Shown: positions 37,040-55,421, counted from the stretch's first letter. The stretch: 64,000 bases of DNA from Brevibacterium limosum (GCF_011617705.1 NZ_CP050154.1:1612001-1676000), one strand, 5' to 3'. The notes: generated by a model not told the origin, from the sequence alone. Numbers and translations are program-made.

Positions 37040-38149
37040 ATGAACGATCTTACGGTTGCCGTCTCCGGTGCCACCGGATACGCCGGGGGAGAGGTCCTCC
37101 GGCTGCTGAGCACTCACCCCCACTTGAACGTCACCACGGTGTGCGGACATTCCACCGCGGGCGAGAAGCTCGGCCGACATCAACCCCATCTTCCACGATT
37201 CTCTGACCTCGTGGTCCAGGAGTCCACCGCCGAGGTGCTCGCCGGCCACGACGTCGTCATCCTCGCGCTCCCGCACGGTCAGTCCGGACAGATCGCCGCC
37301 GAACTCGAACAGACGAGCCCCGACACCCTCATCGTCGACCTCGCCGCCGACCACCGCCTCATCAGCGCTGCCGCCTGGGAGAAGTTCTACGGATCCGCAC
37401 ACCAGGGCACTTGGGCCTACGGCCTGCCTGAACTGCTGACCGCCGACGGCACCAAACAGCGAGAGGTGCTCAAGTCAACGAAGCGCATCGCAGTGCCCGG
37501 GTGCAACGTCACCGCTGTGAGCCTCGGGCTGGCACCGCTCCTCCAAGCAGGTCTCGCCGCACCCGCCGGACTCAACGCGGTCCTCGCGAACGGAGTCTCC
37601 GGGGCAGGCAAGGCACTGAAGCCGCACCTCACCGCCGCCGAGATCCTCGGCAACGCCTCGCCGTACGGCACGGGAGGCACCCACCGGCACGTGCCCGAGA
37701 TCGAGCAGAACCTCAATGGAGTCCTCGGCGCCGACGCCGCTGACGGCCCCACCCGGATCTCTTTCGCCCCAACACTCGTGCCGATGGCTCGCGGGATTCT
37801 CGCGACCATCACCGCCGACGCCGGTGAAGCCGCACCGCGCACTGCCGAAGGCCTTCTGGACGCCGTGGCGCTCAAGGACCAGCTGGCCGCCGCGTTCGCC
37901 CAGGCCTACGCCGACGAGCCCTTCGTTCGCGTCCTGCCCGAAGGCCTCTGGCCGCAAACCGCGGCGACCACCGGGTCGAACGTCGCGCAGATCCAGTTCA
38001 CCGTCGACGAACGAGCCCAAAAGATCCTCGTCGTCGTGGCACTCGACAATCTTGTGCGCGGCACGGCCGGACAAGCCCTCCAATCCATCCACCTGGCCCT
38101 CGGTCTCGACGAGACCACCGCCCTTCCCCTCGAAGGAGTCGCCCCATGA
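37040..38149 (+). CDS. argC: N-acetyl-gamma-glutamyl-phosphate reductase
   Basis: This is the third step of arginine synthesis. ATG 37040 gives 369 residues; a TTG at 37019 is less likely. The protein starts with VAVSGATGYAGGEVLRLL, the NADPH-binding motif, and carries the catalytic Cys in VPGCNVTAVSLGL (about residues 153-165). No clear ribosome binding site is present and the AT-rich region is only about 40 bp, so the mRNA may be leaderless or have a very short leader. It is the first gene of the arg cluster and its end overlaps argJ by ATGA. Confidence 0.95.
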   Translation: MNDLTVAVSGATGYAGGEVLRLLSTHPHLNVTTVCGHSTAGEKLGRHQPHLPRFSDLVVQESTAEVLAGHDVVILALPHGQSGQIAAELEQTSPDTLIVDLAADHRLISAAAWEKFYGSAHQGTWAYGLPELLTADGTKQREVLKSTKRIAVPGCNVTAVSLGLAPLLQAGLAAPAGLNAVLANGVSGAGKALKPHLTAAEILGNASPYGTGGTHRHVPEIEQNLNGVLGADAADGPTRISFAPTLVPMARGILATITADAGEAAPRTAEGLLDAVALKDQLAAAFAQAYADEPFVRVLPEGLWPQTAATTGSNVAQIQFTVDERAQKILVVVALDNLVRGTAGQALQSIHLALGLDETTALPLEGVAP

Positions 38150-39324
38150 GCGTCACCGCCCCACTCGGCTTCACCGCCGCCGGACTCACCGCCGGACTCA
38201 AACCCTCCGGCACCAAAGACCTCTCCCTGGTCATCAACAACGGACCCGACACCGCCGTCGCCGCCGTCTACACGTCCAACCGCTGCAAGGCCAACCCCGT
38301 CCTGTGGTCCCAGAAGGCCTCGGCCAATGGGCAGGCCCGCGCCGTCGTCCTCAACTCCGGGGGAGCGAACTGCTACACCGGCGACTTCGGATACGAGACC
38401 ACGACACTCACCGCGCAGACCACCGCGGAAGTTCTCACCGACGCCGGCACCGACACGGTGCCTGAGGACGTGCTCGTCTGCTCGACCGGACTCATCGGCG
38501 TCGGCGGACAGGACTTCCGCGACGCAATTGTGAACAACCTCGCCCCGCTCGTCGCCGCGGCCGATACGAGCGTCGAAGCCGGACAGTCCGCTGCCGAGGC
38601 GATCATGACCACCGACACCGTCGCGAAGACCGCCAGCCGCACCGGCTCCAGCGGATACACCATTGGCGGCATGGCCAAGGGCGCGGGCATGCTCGCACCC
38701 GGACTGGCCACGATGCTCGTCGTCATCACCACCGACGCCAAACTCGACCAGATCACGCTTGACCAGGCTCTGCGTGCCTCGACGAACCGGTCCTTCGACC
38801 GCCTCGACACCGACGGCTGCATGTCGACGAACGACACTGTCATCCTCATGTCCTCCGGTGCCCACGACGCCGCCGTCGACACCGACGAGTTCACCACCTT
38901 GCTGCGCGAACTCTGCCTCGACCTCATGCACCAACTCCACGTCGACGCCGAAGGCGCCCACCACGACATCGCCATCACCACCAAGGGTGCTGCCAGCGAA
39001 GCAGATGCCGTCGAAGTCTCTCGTTCCGTGGCACGGTCGGCCCTGTTCAAGGCCGCGATCTTCGGGGAGGACCCGAACTGGGGCCGCGTCGTCGCTCAGG
39101 TGGGAACCACCTCGGCGGATTTCGATCCCACCCAGATCGACGTGATCATCAACGGCGTCCAGGTGTGCACGGCCTCCGGTCCCGACGAAGACCCCGCGAA
39201 CGTGACGTTCGACCGCACAGTTGATGTGTCAATCGACCTCCACGCCGGAGACGACACCGCCACCGTGTGGACCTCGGACCTCACCCACGACTACGTCGAA
39301 GAGAACAGCGCCTACTCCTCATGA
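38146..39324 (+). CDS. argJ: Bifunctional ornithine acetyltransferase/N-acetylglutamate synthase
   Basis: This 392-residue protein recycles the acetyl group from N-acetylornithine to glutamate, so the pathway here is of the cyclic type. The self-cleavage site between Ala and Thr is visible in [10 protein letters not shown]; the Thr becomes the nucleophile of the beta chain. [12 protein letters not shown] and [15 protein letters not shown] are further family blocks. Both ends overlap neighbours by ATGA, which indicates translational coupling. Confidence 0.95.
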   Translation: MSVTAPLGFTAAGLTAGLKPSGTKDLSLVINNGPDTAVAAVYTSNRCKANPVLWSQKASANGQARAVVLNSGGANCYTGDFGYETTTLTAQTTAEVLTDAGTDTVPEDVLVCSTGLIGVGGQDFRDAIVNNLAPLVAAADTSVEAGQSAAEAIMTTDTVAKTASRTGSSGYTIGGMAKGAGMLAPGLATMLVVITTDAKLDQITLDQALRASTNRSFDRLDTDGCMSTNDTVILMSSGAHDAAVDTDEFTTLLRELCLDLMHQLHVDAEGAHHDIAITTKGAASEADAVEVSRSVARSALFKAAIFGEDPNWGRVVAQVGTTSADFDPTQIDVIINGVQVCTASGPDEDPANVTFDRTVDVSIDLHAGDDTATVWTSDLTHDYVEENSAYSS

Positions 39325-40349
39325 ACAGCCCCGTCGACATGTCCACGAAATCCACGGCCGCCCGGCTCGCCGCCGCCCAGGTCAAAGCCGAAGCGCTGAC
39401 CGAGGCGCTGCCCTGGATCAAGACCTTCGCCGGCGCCACGATCGTCATCAAATACGGCGGCAACGCCATGGTCTCCCCGGAGCTGCAGCAGTCCTTCGCC
39501 GATGACATCGCGTTCCTCCGCTTCGCCGGCATCCGCCCCGTCGTCGTCCACGGCGGCGGCCCCCAGATCTCGGCCATGCTGAAACGTCTGGGCATCGAAT
39601 CCGAGTTCAAGGCCGGGCAGCGCGTGACCACCGAGGAAGCCGCCGAAGTCATCCGCATGGTGCTGTCCGGCCAGGTCAACCGCGATATCGTGTCCCGGAT
39701 CAACCAGAACGGTGACGCCGCGATCGGTCTGTCCGGTGAAGACGCGGACCTCCTCCTCGCGCACAAAACCACCGCCGAGGTGGACGGCGAAGTCATCGAC
39801 CTCGGCCGAGTGGGCGAGATCGCCCAGGTCAACACCACCGTGCTCACCGAACTCCTCGACGCCGGACGGGTGCCCGTCATCTGCTCCATCGCCTCCGAGA
39901 TCGGGGGAGAGGCTGGGAAGCCGCTCAACATCAATGCGGACCTGGCCGCCTCGGCGGTGGCGAAGGCTCTCAAGGCGCACAAACTCATCATGCTCACCGA
40001 TGTGCCCGGCCTCTACGCGAACTGGCCGGACACGTCCTCGCTCATCTCCCGCATCGACCCGGACAAGCTGCGCGAACTCCTGCCGTCGCTCGATTCGGGG
40101 ATGATCCCGAAGATGACCGCGGCACTCGAAGCGATCGAGCACGGGGTCAAGCAGGCTCACATCATCGACGGCCGGATGGCGCACTCCCTGCTGCTCGAGG
40201 TCTTCACCTCCGAGGGCATCGGCACCATGGTCGAAGACACCATCGTCGAACCCGCACCGCTGGGCGACGGGCACCAGGCAGATCCCGCCGAGGCCGCCAC
40301 GACGGATGGTTTGAACGCTAGCAACGACAGCAACGGAGGACGTTCATGA
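39321..40349 (+). CDS. argB: Acetylglutamate kinase
   Basis: ATG 39321 overlaps the argJ stop and gives 342 residues. The amino-acid kinase fold is seen in [10 protein letters not shown] (phosphate-binding Lys), [11 protein letters not shown], and [10 protein letters not shown]. It phosphorylates N-acetylglutamate and in many bacteria with the cyclic pathway it is the arginine-inhibited step. The C-terminal 40 residues after EPAPLGDG are an extra low-complexity tail rich in Ala, Asn and Ser, longer than in most relatives. ATGs a few codons downstream are alternative starts. Confidence 0.95.
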   Translation: MNSPVDMSTKSTAARLAAAQVKAEALTEALPWIKTFAGATIVIKYGGNAMVSPELQQSFADDIAFLRFAGIRPVVVHGGGPQISAMLKRLGIESEFKAGQRVTTEEAAEVIRMVLSGQVNRDIVSRINQNGDAAIGLSGEDADLLLAHKTTAEVDGEVIDLGRVGEIAQVNTTVLTELLDAGRVPVICSIASEIGGEAGKPLNINADLAASAVAKALKAHKLIMLTDVPGLYANWPDTSSLISRIDPDKLRELLPSLDSGMIPKMTAALEAIEHGVKQAHIIDGRMAHSLLLEVFTSEGIGTMVEDTIVEPAPLGDGHQADPAEAATTDGLNASNDSNGGRS

Positions 40350-41599
40350 GTGATCAGACGGGTACGCAGGCTTCGGCCGGGCAGGCTTCCGATCAGGCCC
40401 AGACGTGGCGCGACGATTTCTCCCGTGTCCTGTCCCCGGTGTTCGGGTCCCCGCAGCTCGACATCGTCCGCGGTGAGGGCTCGTACGTGTGGGATGCGGC
40501 GGGCAAGCAGTACCTCGACCTGCTCGCCGGCATCGCCGTCAACGCCCTCGGCCACTGTCACCCCGCCTGGGTCAACGCCATCACCGAGCAGGCGTCGACG
40601 CTCGGCCACATCTCGAACTTCTTCACCTCCCCGGCTCAGATCGGCCTGGCCGAGAAGCTCCACGAAATCCTCGACCTGCCGGCTGGTTCGGCCGTGTTCT
40701 TCTCGAACTCGGGAACCGAAGCCAACGAGGCGGCCTTCAAGATGGCTCGCCGCGCGGCCGGTGGGGGACGTCCCTTCATCATCGCCGTCGAGGGCGCCTT
40801 CCACGGCCGCACTATGGGCGCGCTTGCACTGACCGCGAAGGAAGCGTACCGCGCCCCCTTCGCCCCGGGCGTTCCCGGAGTCGTCCACGTTCCCTACGGA
40901 GACGTCGAAGCGCTCGAAGCGGCGATCAATGAGAACACCGCTGCCGTGTTCATCGAACCCGTGCAGGGTGAGGTCGGCGTGCGGACGCATCCCGCCGGCT
41001 ACCTCACGGCGGTGCGGGAATTGACGACGAGGGTCGGGGCGCTCATGATCCTGGACGAGGTGCAGTCGGGCATCGGCCGCACCGGCTCGTGGTTCGCTCA
41101 CCAGGATCCCGAGATCGGTGAGGGCATCACCCCGGACATCATCACCTCGGCGAAGGGGCTCGGCGGCGGCATGCCGATTGGCGCGACCATCACCGTCGGC
41201 GATGCGAACACGAAGCTGCTCGAAGCCGGCCAGCACGGCACGACCTTCGGCGGCAACCCGATCGCCTGCGCAGCCGGACTCGCGGTGCTCGAGACCATCG
41301 AGAAGGACAACCTCCTCGACCACGTGTCAGAGGTGAGCGACTGGCTCAAGGGGCAGCTGGCAAAGGTCGACGGCATCGGAGAGATCACCGGAAAGGGACT
41401 GCTGCTCGGGCTTGAGTTGACACCCGGCGAGGACGGCCAGGTCCCGGACTCGAAGGCCGTGGCTGCTCGAGCGCTCGAGGCCGGGTTCATCATCAACCCC
41501 GTCGCCCCCGGACGCCTCCGCCTCGCCCCGCCGCTGACCATCACCACCGACGAGCTCACTCCGTTCATCGACGCCCTGCCCGGCCTCATCACCGGCTGA
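40346..41599 (+). CDS. argD: Acetylornithine aminotransferase
   Basis: This 417-residue class III aminotransferase uses pyridoxal phosphate to convert N-acetylglutamate semialdehyde to N-acetylornithine. Landmarks are [15 protein letters not shown], the [14 protein letters not shown] cofactor-contact region and the Schiff-base lysine in [15 protein letters not shown]. It begins with a Gln/Ser-rich extension of about 20 residues. The start overlaps argB by ATGA. A 97-bp gap follows before argF, with no gene in it. Confidence 0.94.
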   Translation: MSDQTGTQASAGQASDQAQTWRDDFSRVLSPVFGSPQLDIVRGEGSYVWDAAGKQYLDLLAGIAVNALGHCHPAWVNAITEQASTLGHISNFFTSPAQIGLAEKLHEILDLPAGSAVFFSNSGTEANEAAFKMARRAAGGGRPFIIAVEGAFHGRTMGALALTAKEAYRAPFAPGVPGVVHVPYGDVEALEAAINENTAAVFIEPVQGEVGVRTHPAGYLTAVRELTTRVGALMILDEVQSGIGRTGSWFAHQDPEIGEGITPDIITSAKGLGGGMPIGATITVGDANTKLLEAGQHGTTFGGNPIACAAGLAVLETIEKDNLLDHVSEVSDWLKGQLAKVDGIGEITGKGLLLGLELTPGEDGQVPDSKAVAARALEAGFIINPVAPGRLRLAPPLTITTDELTPFIDALPGLITG

Positions 41600-41618
41600 G
41601 CCGCAAACTCAGCGCTGA

Positions 41619-43138
<1,520 letters not shown>

Positions 43139-43194
43139 ACCGCTTTCGAGCTCCCCGGAACTGAGCGGCCGCCTCGGCGGGGGAAGCTGGAACA

Positions 43195-44687
<1,493 letters not shown>

Positions 44688-44831
44688 GGGCTTGTGCGCT
44701 GGAACTTCGCCTTTGAGGGAAGATTCCTTGTGCTAATTTGCGAACCGGTGTCCCGTCGGCAGCTGTGTTTCTTTTCAGTTGGCCGCGCGGCACCGATTCT
44801 GCACATCGAGAGTTTTTCGGGGAGGCCCGAC

Positions 44832-45065
44832 ATGCGAAAGTTTCTACTCACCAGCGGTGTCACCCTGATCGTCGTCGGTGCGGCGATGTACGCCGTGGGG
44901 CTCTACGACAACAGTGAACCGACTGGAGGCGGCGCCAACATCGGGGCCGGCATCCTGGCGGTCCTCGGTGAGGCCCTCGGAATCATCGGCCTCTGTGCTG
45001 TCATCGCTTCAGGCATCACCACGTTGGTTGTCTGGCTGAGGAAGCGACCCTCCGCGCGCCGATGA
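44832..45065 (+). CDS. Small membrane protein, two helices
   Basis: ATG 44832 follows GGGAGG and gives 77 residues; a longer frame from 44694 runs through unlikely sequence. Two hydrophobic helices are seen (about 4-22 and 38-68), joined by a short loop with Pro, Thr and Gly, and a basic tail RKRPSARR that should stay in the cytoplasm. I recognise no family. It stands alone between argH and the toxin-antitoxin pair and ends 14 bp from the convergent RES gene. Confidence 0.6.
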   Translation: MRKFLLTSGVTLIVVGAAMYAVGLYDNSEPTGGGANIGAGILAVLGEALGIIGLCAVIASGITTLVVWLRKRPSARR

Positions 45066-45079
45066 GTCGGGATACGACC

Positions 45080-45814
45080 TCAGCTGAGAGGCGAGACCAC
45101 CGTGACGCCGAGATCCTCGAGCAGTTCGTCCAAGACGATGCGTCCGGCTCCATCGCCGATCGCTCCGACCGCTGTCAGGGACGGAGCGAGAGACAGAGCA
45201 TCGCGGCCTTCGGCCAATCGATCGGCGAACAGGATGAGGGCTTCGGTATCGGGATGGTGGCTGATCTCAGTCTGGCGAGAGTGCCAAATGATGCCCGCAA
45301 GATTCTGCGCGGACGCATGAATGGCCTTGGCCACGATGCGCGTGCACGGATAATGCTCCTGCGCTGAGGACGCGATGGAGGACCGTGGGATATTCAGCTT
45401 CGTCAACGCCGGGTTGCGCAGGTCGGCCACTTTCAATCTCTCGGTCGTCTCCAGGCCGACGTGAAGCTGTCCGTAGAATCGGGCTTCGGAGACCTCTCGC
45501 ACAATCCATTCGCCGACATCGCGAAGCACAGTCTCCAGTAGAGCGGCGTGGGGAGTCTTCGCCAAATAGTCGGTCGGTACTCGGGTGTCAGGTCCCGCCT
45601 CGTTGAAGGGCGAGAACCTGGCGTCGCCGTACCCGGGGTTGGCCTCGGTATGACCGAACCGTGAGCTGTAGACCCGATGCCATGTGCTGCCTTCGCTGAT
45701 TGTGCACGCCGGCAACTGCCCAGTGTGTGCGAGTTCGGTCAGGGCATCGGTGGCGACGGGGCAGTGGCCCGGAGCTGGACACTCGAGATCTTCGGGTCCG
45801 AAGACACGCCTCAT
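45080..45814 (-). CDS. RES-domain toxin
   Basis: This 244-residue protein starts at ATG 45814, sharing ATGA with the upstream gene. The RES domain is visible from WHRVYSSRFGHTEANPGYGDARFSPF, with TPHAALLETVLRDV and later ALILFADRL. RES toxins of type II systems degrade or modify NAD+, stopping growth. The N-terminal 45 residues contain several Cys and Pro. Its partner antitoxin is encoded directly upstream, which is the usual order for Xre/RES pairs. Confidence 0.78.
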   Translation of the reverse strand: MRRVFGPEDLECPAPGHCPVATDALTELAHTGQLPACTISEGSTWHRVYSSRFGHTEANPGYGDARFSPFNEAGPDTRVPTDYLAKTPHAALLETVLRDVGEWIVREVSEARFYGQLHVGLETTERLKVADLRNPALTKLNIPRSSIASSAQEHYPCTRIVAKAIHASAQNLAGIIWHSRQTEISHHPDTEALILFADRLAEGRDALSLAPSLTAVGAIGDGAGRIVLDELLEDLGVTVVSPLS

Positions 45815-46419
45815 GCGCCGACGGCAAAAGCGAGATCGGCGACCTGACGCTCGACGGCGCGAATGACTCGTTTCCGGTCCGTGACGATTGCGTCGGTGGG
45901 GATCTCCCCGCTGAGCAGGCCGGTGGGACTGGTCAGCCACGACCACAATGACCACGGTTCCATACCTGCAGCCAGCAGCGGTTTGACGAGTTGCTCGCTG
46001 ACGAGCTCGTCGAGCTGCCCGTCCGCAGTGAGCTGGACGGTGGGAATGAGCGTCTTCCCCTTGACCTCAACGGTGAACAGCAGATTTTCTCTCCGCAGCC
46101 GATTGACCCACGAGCGTGCACCGCCTTCTCTGGTTCCGCGGAGCTCCGCGAGAGTTTTGTAGGTAGCCGCGCCTTCGCCTTCGATGAGTCGGACCCGTGC
46201 GTCGGCGGTGCGAACGGCCTGCTTCTGCGTGGCCTCAGAAATCAGAGGGAGGCCGTTGACATAGGCGCGGTCCACTGTGGCGCGGAGCTCTGCTCGTGCT
46301 TGGATCCGGAGTTGGACGTGCTTGGCATGAGCTTTGATCACGTCCTGAGCCTCAGCTTGGGTCAGCCCGTGAAGATCGAGCTTGGTAGTCTGCTCCGATT
46401 CATGCGCTTGAGCGGTCAT
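45811..46419 (-). CDS. Xre/ParS-type antitoxin for the RES toxin
   Basis: ATG 46419 follows GGAGGTAG and gives 202 residues. The N-terminal half is helical and charged; the middle has an HTH-like stretch (TYKTLAELRGTREGGARSWVNRLRRENLLF, in two helices), and the C-terminal part, PWSLWSWLTSPTGLLSGEIP, resembles the toxin-binding domain of Xre/MbcA/ParS antitoxins. It should bind and silence the RES protein and probably represses its own promoter. The overlap with the toxin gene supports the pairing more than the domain match does. Confidence 0.68.
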   Translation of the reverse strand: MTAQAHESEQTTKLDLHGLTQAEAQDVIKAHAKHVQLRIQARAELRATVDRAYVNGLPLISEATQKQAVRTADARVRLIEGEGAATYKTLAELRGTREGGARSWVNRLRRENLLFTVEVKGKTLIPTVQLTADGQLDELVSEQLVKPLLAAGMEPWSLWSWLTSPTGLLSGEIPTDAIVTDRKRVIRAVERQVADLAFAVGA

Positions 46420-46559
46420 AGCTACCTCCTCGAATACACTGATTCTAACAGTTGCAACATGCCACAATCCAGCGTTGCGTGAATCCTCAGTCCAGAGCAT
46501 CTGCCTGCGGCCGCCGACAGACATAGCCAGGCTCGAACCACTAGGCGGACAATAGACTC

Positions 46560-46727
46560 ATGTTTCCTGAGAACCAGTCCGAGCCCTTCGAGTTGCGTCG
46601 CCGTTCTGCCGAAGACGAAGAAGATGTGCGTGCGGCGGCTAGTGCGCGCAACGAATCTGGACGAGTGAGCCACGAGGAATTAGAGCGTGAGCTCGGCCTG
46701 AATAGATCACGTAGGGAAGAAGATTGA
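46560..46727 (+). CDS. Small acidic protein, antitoxin-like
   Basis: ATG 46560 to TGA 46725-46727 gives 55 residues, rich in Glu and Arg. The ending GRVSHEELERELGLNR is a pattern common in the C-terminal half of short Phd/RelB-like antitoxins. No toxin gene follows; tyrS comes next. There is no convincing ribosome binding site. It could be an orphan antitoxin or a shortened remnant. Confidence 0.4.
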   Translation: MFPENQSEPFELRRRSAEDEEDVRAAASARNESGRVSHEELERELGLNRSRREED

Positions 46728-46862
46728 GCGCGCACGGTGCGGACGAGGTTATCCGTCGCAGTTGCTCAGATGACAGTCAACGGAAGAGCCACCTCAGCGA
46801 CCCCGTAGAATTGACCCCGTCGGCTCCGCGCCGGCACAGACCACAGATTCGAAAGGACCGAA

Positions 46863-48149
46863 GTGACCGACATCTTCAGTGAACTCAAGGCCCGCGGGCT
46901 CGTCGCAGTTTCCACCGACGAGACCGCCCTGCAGAAAGCCCTGGCCGAGGAGTCGCTGACCTATTATGTCGGTTTCGATCCGACGGCCCCGAGCCTGCAC
47001 ATGGGCAACCTCGTCCAGCTGCTCACCGCCGCCCGCCTCCAGCAGGCCGGCCACAACCCGCTCGCCCTCGTCGGCGGCGCCACTGGCCTCATCGGCGATC
47101 CGCGCATGTCGGGGGAGCGGACGCTCAATCCGCGTGAGGTCGTCGAAGAATGGGTGAACAAGATCCGCGCCCAGGTCGAGAAGTTCCTCGACTTCGACGG
47201 ACCCCACGCCGCAAAGATCGTCAACAACCTCGACTGGACCTCGGGGCTGTCGGCCATCGACTTCCTCCGCGACATCGGCAAGCACTTCCCGGTCAACCGG
47301 ATGCTCGCGAAGGAATCAGTCTCCGCGCGCCTCAACAGCGAAGCCGGCATCTCCTTCACCGAGTTCTCGTACCAGATCCTCCAGGGCAACGACTACCTCG
47401 AGCTCAACCGCCGCTACGGCTGCTCCCTGCAGACCGGCGGATCCGACCAGTGGGGCAACCTCACCTCGGGCGTCGACCTCATCCGCCGCGTCGAGCAGAA
47501 ATCCGTCCATGCCCTGGCCACCCCGCTGATCACGAAGGCCGACGGAACGAAGTTCGGCAAGACCGAATCCGGCACCGTGTGGCTCGACTCGTCCCTGACC
47601 AGCCCGTACGCGTTCAGCCAGTTCTGGCTCAACGCCGACGACCGCGACGTGGTCAAGTACCTCAAGGTGTTCTCGCTGCGCCCGCTCGACGAGATCGAAG
47701 CCATCGAAGCCGAGTTCACTGCCGCGCCGCACACTCGTGTTGCGCAGAGGGCCCTCGCCGAGGATGTCACCACCCTCGTCCACGGGCGCCAGGCCTACGA
47801 CCAAGCCATCGCCGCAGCTTCCGCTCTCTTCGGTGGGGGAGAGCTCGCCGGTCTCGACGCATCGACCTTGGGCGCCGCCACCGCCGAGCTGCCCCGCGGT
47901 GACGTGTCAGCGACCCAGCTGTCCGAGGGCCTGCCCGTCGCCGACGCGTTCGTCGCCGCTGGCATCGTCAAGTCCAAGGGCGAGGCCCGCCGCGCCATCA
48001 AGGACGGCGGGGCGTATGTCAACAACGTCAAGGTCGCCGACCAGGAACAGGCCCTGACCTCCGCCGAGGTGCTCCCCACCGAAGCCGGGGGAGTGATCCT
48101 TCTGCGCCGGGGAAAGAAGACCCTCGGAGCTGTTGACATCGTCGGCTGA
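46863..48149 (+). CDS. tyrS: Tyrosyl-tRNA synthetase
   Basis: GTG 46863 behind AAAGGA gives 428 residues. The class I motifs are SLHMGN (HIGH type) at about residues 41-46 and KFGKTE (KMSKS type) near 233; GGSDQWGN and YQILQGNDY bind tyrosine and tRNA acceptor parts. The C-terminal 65 residues (ADAFVAAGIVKSKGEARRAI onwards) form the S4 RNA-binding domain. Length and order match bacterial TyrRS. A strong hairpin follows. In many actinobacteria a TPR protein gene is nearby; here such a gene lies 15 kb away at the end of the window. Confidence 0.96.
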   Translation: MTDIFSELKARGLVAVSTDETALQKALAEESLTYYVGFDPTAPSLHMGNLVQLLTAARLQQAGHNPLALVGGATGLIGDPRMSGERTLNPREVVEEWVNKIRAQVEKFLDFDGPHAAKIVNNLDWTSGLSAIDFLRDIGKHFPVNRMLAKESVSARLNSEAGISFTEFSYQILQGNDYLELNRRYGCSLQTGGSDQWGNLTSGVDLIRRVEQKSVHALATPLITKADGTKFGKTESGTVWLDSSLTSPYAFSQFWLNADDRDVVKYLKVFSLRPLDEIEAIEAEFTAAPHTRVAQRALAEDVTTLVHGRQAYDQAIAAASALFGGGELAGLDASTLGAATAELPRGDVSATQLSEGLPVADAFVAAGIVKSKGEARRAIKDGGAYVNNVKVADQEQALTSAEVLPTEAGGVILLRRGKKTLGAVDIVG

Positions 48150-48170
48150 GCAGCCTCCGTCACTGATAAT

Positions 48171-48200
48171 GCCGTGTCCTCCACATTGGGAGGGCACGGC
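48171..48200 (+). terminator. Terminator hairpin after tyrS
   Basis: GCCGTGTCCTCC pairs with GGAGGGCACGGC, one mismatch, 21 bp after the tyrS stop. The remaining 263 bp to the next gene show no feature I can support. Confidence 0.7.
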
Positions 48201-48463
48201 GTTGTCGCATTCACGACGGTTGGACCCGTTCGACAACGGGAAACCTTGTCATCGACGAATACAAGAGGTCGCATTGTCGAGGCGGCCTCGGCGGCAGCAT
48301 TGCGGTCAAGGGAATGCGGTTATTCAGCGTGCGCTCTGGCAGCCTGGGGTCAACCGGACCGGCGATGTGGGGCCATCACCCTGGAAAAGCATGCGGTCAT
48401 CGAGCAGACTGGCAGATGACGGACATTCGAAAGAATACCGACTGACGAACGCACGAGGAGATC

Positions 48464-48865
48464 ATGCGCACTCTGCTCAACATCATCTGGTTCATCTTCT
48501 CCGGCCTCTGGCTGGCGCTCGGATACTGGGCCGCCGGCATCATCGCCTGCATCTTCATCGTCACCATCCCCTGGGGCATCGCCTCCTTCCGGATCGGCAA
48601 CTACGCGCTGTGGCCCTTCGGCCGCGAAGTCATCGAAACCCGACCAGCCGGGGTGGCGACGACCCTGGGCAACATCATCTGGCTCATCGTCGCCGGCATC
48701 TGGCTGGCCATCGGCCATGTCATCACTTCGATCCCGCTGTTCATCTCGATCATCGGCATCCCGCTCGGCTGGGCGAACATCAAACTCATCCCCGTATCCC
48801 TCATGCCGCTGGGCAAGCAGATCGTCGACAGCGATCGACTCATGCCCGGCTACCGCGGAGCCTGA
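48464..48865 (+). CDS. YccF-like inner membrane protein
   Basis: This 133-residue protein has duplicated halves, each with a NIIWxIxxGxWLAxG segment and a hydrophobic pair of helices: NIIWFIFSGLWLALG and NIIWLIVAGIWLAIG. That repeat is the YccF domain, found in small membrane proteins of unknown function. WPFG and LMPLGKQIV follow each half. It starts after GAGGAG at a normal distance. Convergent with the FNT gene, whose stop is 10 bp away. Confidence 0.85.
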   Translation: MRTLLNIIWFIFSGLWLALGYWAAGIIACIFIVTIPWGIASFRIGNYALWPFGREVIETRPAGVATTLGNIIWLIVAGIWLAIGHVITSIPLFISIIGIPLGWANIKLIPVSLMPLGKQIVDSDRLMPGYRGA

Positions 48866-48874
48866 GCCTGCGGC

Positions 48875-49717
48875 TCAAGAGCTCTGCTCCTCGAGTTCCT
48901 CGAGAGAGATGCGGCCTTTGCGCACTGCCCAGAGCACGCGGCGGGTGCGCACGATTCGCGGCAGGGTGATGATCAGCAGTCCACCGAGCATGTTGAACGG
49001 GATCACGATCCCGAACCACTGCAGGAAGTCGAGGATCGAAATGTCCGCCCCGGCCATCATGGCGGCGAGGATGACGATCGCATTGATGGCTCCATGCAAC
49101 ATGCTGGCTCCGATCACCAGCAGACCGGTGATCATGCAGACGATCGCCTTGACCGTGTCGTTCGATGTTCCCTGCTGCATCCGTGTCGCCAATGTGATCG
49201 TCGCGCCGGCAAGAAGCGAGAGGGCGAGCATGACAGCGAGGGACGACTGGTTGATATAGCTCAGCGCCATATCGACGAGCGTTTGGTGGTAGTCCGGAAG
49301 CGCAAGGACGATCAGCCAAGCAAACACCGCGCCGCCGAGCAGGTTGGTCACGAGAGTCACCGACCAGAGCCGAAAGACCTGAGTCCAATTCGCCTGGCCT
49401 GCGATGACGGCATTGATCGGCAGCAGGAACTCTTCGGTGAACAACTCCGAATGCGCCAACTTCAAAGCCAGTAGGCCGATGCCGAACGCCATCCCTGCGA
49501 GGATCTCCGACCCGGTCGCCTGCTTGACGAGCACCATGGCCAAGATCCCGAGACCGACATCGATGCCACCGAAGAGTCCGGTGACGATGAGCTCGGGCCA
49601 TTTCCGGTTGAGCCGCTTGGCACCCTCCGTGACTGTATTTGCCGCCTCGTCGATGAGAGCGTCCTCGAGATCGAGGTCGTTGCGGCCAAGTCGTTCTCGC
49701 TGCTCTTTCTGAGTCAT
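48875..49717 (-). CDS. Formate/nitrite transporter family channel
   Basis: ATG 49717 gives 280 residues; a GTG at 49741 would add eight. The protein has about six membrane helices and FNT-like blocks: a first-helix GGIDVGLGILAMV, LKLAHSELFTEEFLLPINAV and LLGGAVFAWLI, with a second-half MLHGAINAIVILAAMMAG. FNT proteins pass small monovalent anions such as formate, nitrite or lactate. Its N-terminus is charged and probably cytoplasmic. The actual anion is not predictable. Confidence 0.75.
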   Translation of the reverse strand: MTQKEQRERLGRNDLDLEDALIDEAANTVTEGAKRLNRKWPELIVTGLFGGIDVGLGILAMVLVKQATGSEILAGMAFGIGLLALKLAHSELFTEEFLLPINAVIAGQANWTQVFRLWSVTLVTNLLGGAVFAWLIVLALPDYHQTLVDMALSYINQSSLAVMLALSLLAGATITLATRMQQGTSNDTVKAIVCMITGLLVIGASMLHGAINAIVILAAMMAGADISILDFLQWFGIVIPFNMLGGLLIITLPRIVRTRRVLWAVRKGRISLEELEEQSS

Positions 49718-49913
49718 TGGGCCAGTGTAGGGGCGAGGCACCGGGAATCGCTGGGAGTCGCCTGCATGATGAGGGCAAGAGGCGGCTGCGTCTGGTGGGT
49801 GCGGGTGCTGGACGTTGCCTCTGCGAAACTCACCGGTGCCTCTGCAGAAACGCGTGCAGAGCTGCGCTTCCGTGCTCGGTGACGGGTGTCACAGCGGAAT
49901 TTCCGCTTTCGAG

Positions 49914-49943
49914 TTGCACGGTGCGGATGGGGTGGTCTAGAGT
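49914..49943 (+). promoter_or_regulatory. Candidate rrn promoter
   Basis: TTGCAC and TAGAGT are spaced by 18 bp, about 420 bp before the 16S gene. The 170 bp before it (49742-49913) hold nothing I can identify. Confidence 0.5.
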
Positions 49944-50360
49944 TATATCTCGTTGCCCCGCCGGAAACAACGTCTTCGAGACAGAGTTTCCACCGGGTCT
50001 GACCAGGACAAACACGGTTTGATCCGAGAGTTCAGAACACCGGGTGGGCAACCAGAAATGAAACTGATACCCCCAGTGAACACGCTGCTTTTGTGTGGTG
50101 TGGTGATGGGTGTGTGTTTGTGGTTTGAGAATCCAATAGCGTGTTTGTTTGAACAAGTTGTGATGCCAGAACATTTAATATTTTTCTGGTGAGACAATCA
50201 CCTGATCGAACATCTGGTTCACCCTGGTGGGTGGTTCTTCGCCGAACCTCCCGCATCACATGGGTGGATGGTGTGTTTGGTTGGGATATTTTTTGGTCAA
50301 CCTTCTCACCCCGTGAGGGGTTGACTGTCTTGCTGGGATTGATTCGTAACATAAAGTTTT
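49944..50360 (+). promoter_or_regulatory. rRNA leader with antitermination and processing signals
   Basis: The leader holds AGGACAAACACG at 50005-50016 and TGGTTTGAGAATC at 50121-50133, both repeated in the 16S-23S spacer, as expected for Nus-factor (boxA-type) sites. A hairpin at 50296-50325 (GTCAACC with GGTTGAC) lies close to the 16S start and may be a processing stem. Confidence 0.5.
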
Positions 50361-55421
<5,061 letters not shown>

